Source: Asparagopsis taxiformis
Lineage: Eukaryota > Rhodophyta > Florideophyceae > Bonnemaisoniales > Bonnemaisoniaceae
Reading direction: 5' to 3'
Length of the DNA stretch: 64,000 nucleotides
Assembly (NCBI GenBank): GCA_030407315.1
Contig: JALQPE010000193.1
Coordinates: 62,001 to 126,000 of the forward strand
Under the pieces are notes generated by a model. It was not told the DNA's origin and searched no databases. It worked only from the letters and a program-made list of their open reading frames with translations. Below are positions 62,791 to 64,000 of this stretch, in pieces; the first letter of the stretch is position 1, and each line of letters starts with the position of its first letter. A program made the translations under genes and the position numbers.

Positions 62791-64000
62791 CTTTTGACTT
62801 GGGCGGAATGTACGTTCGCAAGTTGTAGCAGGCAAGTGGTAGATGGATTGATAGAAATGTTCCGTACAATTTTGAATTTTCCATTTTGACCAACAAAACT
62901 TGAAAATCATGCCAAGACTTGAGACAGTTGGTGTCTGCCACGTGGTTTTCTTGGTTAGTCTGTCTTACAGTAGATTAAGATTACACCTCGTGGCAATGGA
63001 GATATATATGCGTTCAATTTGAACAAATGCTCTCATGTGCTATCATGGATAACTCGACTGTATTTGATGTTCAACTTGCAGGAGTATTACCCTACACATA
63101 GACTTCTCCTGTGAACTGAGTTCGTGTGCACTGCTGTTCCCATATTCCAACCAGCAAATTGACAAGATAGATAAGATTCCAGTTGGAAAGAGGAACTGGA
63201 AAAACTCGTTCTTTCTCGAAAATCCACACGATTGGATGTAGCGCCTCGATGTGGTGCTCTCGAAAGAATTGCTTCACCTCCCCCCAAACCATATACCGCT
63301 TCAATCGCAAGGCATACACATAGAGCTGAAATTACACAAAGGAATGATTGGAGAAAACGCTTTGGCCAAAATCGTTTAAAAGTATGTTGCACATACACCA
63401 CCACTCATCGGAAAACGATCTGTATTGTTGTCTCCTGCATCTGTGGAATTCCAACATAACGATACTACCCAGCAATTGAATATCTCGCTCCTCCAGTAGA
63501 ATGGAGCTTTGCAGGGAAGCAACGTTTCCAACTGCTGGGCTTTCACTCTAATTCAAAATGACATTCTGTCCAAACCACTGTATTCTGTTCTGGACTGTTT
63601 GTTCCAGCTTCTTCATCGTGCAAAGAGTCAAGATTTTGCAAATCCCGTAGGTTGCATAAGAAGCATGTAGGTCTAGTCGACTTGGTTTCCATCGACGAGT
63701 GTTTTAATCTGTCAATCAACTATAGTGAAGCGATAAAGTAGCGTGCAGGATTCTTTATGTGAAATCTCGAGTGGAAGGCACATAAAAGGCTGACGTGATG
63801 AACAGTGATGGGCGTTTATTTTACACTAGGCGGGAGACAAAGCAATGGATAGTAGAGTCGCGGAAGCGGTGGATAACATCGGAGCATTTGTGGAGAGTTT
63901 AACGGACTGTGAAGCAGAAGCTTACATTCATCAATGATGAAGGCTGGAACATTGCGTAAGTTGCACGTGATGATGGAAGTCGGCCTTTTTTGAGGTATGA
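62791..64000. other. Window end without a recognisable gene
   Basis: 1.2 kb of AT-rich DNA with only short frames. No gene or repeat supported before the window ends. Confidence 0.5.

Overview
The window reads as a nuclear contig from a red alga, most likely a florideophyte-type genome with compact, almost intronless genes. I cannot name the species. The clues are a nuclear red-type Rubisco activase (CbbX) with a transit peptide, a lumenal PsbQ-like protein, plastid-type enzymes (ketol-acid reductoisomerase, fibrillin, SOQ1-like HAD phosphatase), cysteine-module secreted proteins, a polysaccharide-type sulfotransferase, and clearly eukaryotic genes (POLD1, COPA, LCB2, ALG12, U2AF65). About 27 genes are supported. 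Only two spliceosomal introns were found, in head-to-head neighbours near 21.2-21.9 kb.

Layout. 1-1.5 kb: 3' part of a DUF3598-like gene. 1.6-3.2 kb: gatA. 3.2-5.5 kb: no gene. 5.5-8.7 kb: a head-to-head pair of paralogous Cys-rich secreted proteins. 8.8-12.0 kb: DNA polymerase delta catalytic subunit. 13.4-16.8 kb: CbbX, a PAP2/LPP phosphatase, and the PsbQ-like lumen protein. 17-21.4 kb: a LisH/CTLH (GID-type) protein, U2AF65, ALG12. 21.6-28.5 kb: a Vma22/CCDC115-like protein, coatomer alpha, serine palmitoyltransferase LCB2. 28.9-31.6 kb: mitoribosomal L24 and ketol-acid reductoisomerase. 32.2 and 39.4 kb: two copies of a 387-bp dispersed repeat. Between them lie an 823-aa helical orphan, RNase Z and a mitochondrial mS45-like protein. 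40-45.9 kb: HAD phosphatase, mitochondrial-carrier-like protein, U1-type zinc finger protein, fibrillin, RNase HI, YtqB-type methyltransferase. 46-47.8 kb: NIT2-type omega-amidase (frameshifted) and HACD/PHS1 dehydratase. 48-56.8 kb: bacterial NAD+-dependent DNA ligase (LigA, frameshifted) tail to tail with a 2011-aa bacterial DNA polymerase III alpha subunit (DnaE). 58.6-62.8 kb: a secreted orphan and a Golgi-type sulfotransferase.

The most striking part is 48-57 kb. A eukaryotic nuclear locus carries two bacterial replication enzymes, LigA and DnaE, both with N-terminal extensions that look like organelle targeting peptides, with stop codons 62 bp apart. The DnaE keeps PHP, polymerase and OB regions with catalytic residues. 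It is uninterrupted at the exact AEY/CFN site where cyanobacterial dnaE genes are split by an intein. It continues through a long disordered linker into what looks like a degenerate tandem hotdog (acyl-CoA-thioesterase-like) module. This suggests a retained bacterial-type DNA polymerase in a plastid or mitochondrion, which would differ from the POP-type polymerase usually assigned to red algal organelles.

Two genes, NIT2 and ligA, 3.1 kb apart, each carry one apparent single-base deletion in otherwise intact reading frames. Assembly or sequencing error is the simplest explanation, but recent damage is possible. All function calls rest on reading motifs by eye; no searches were run.
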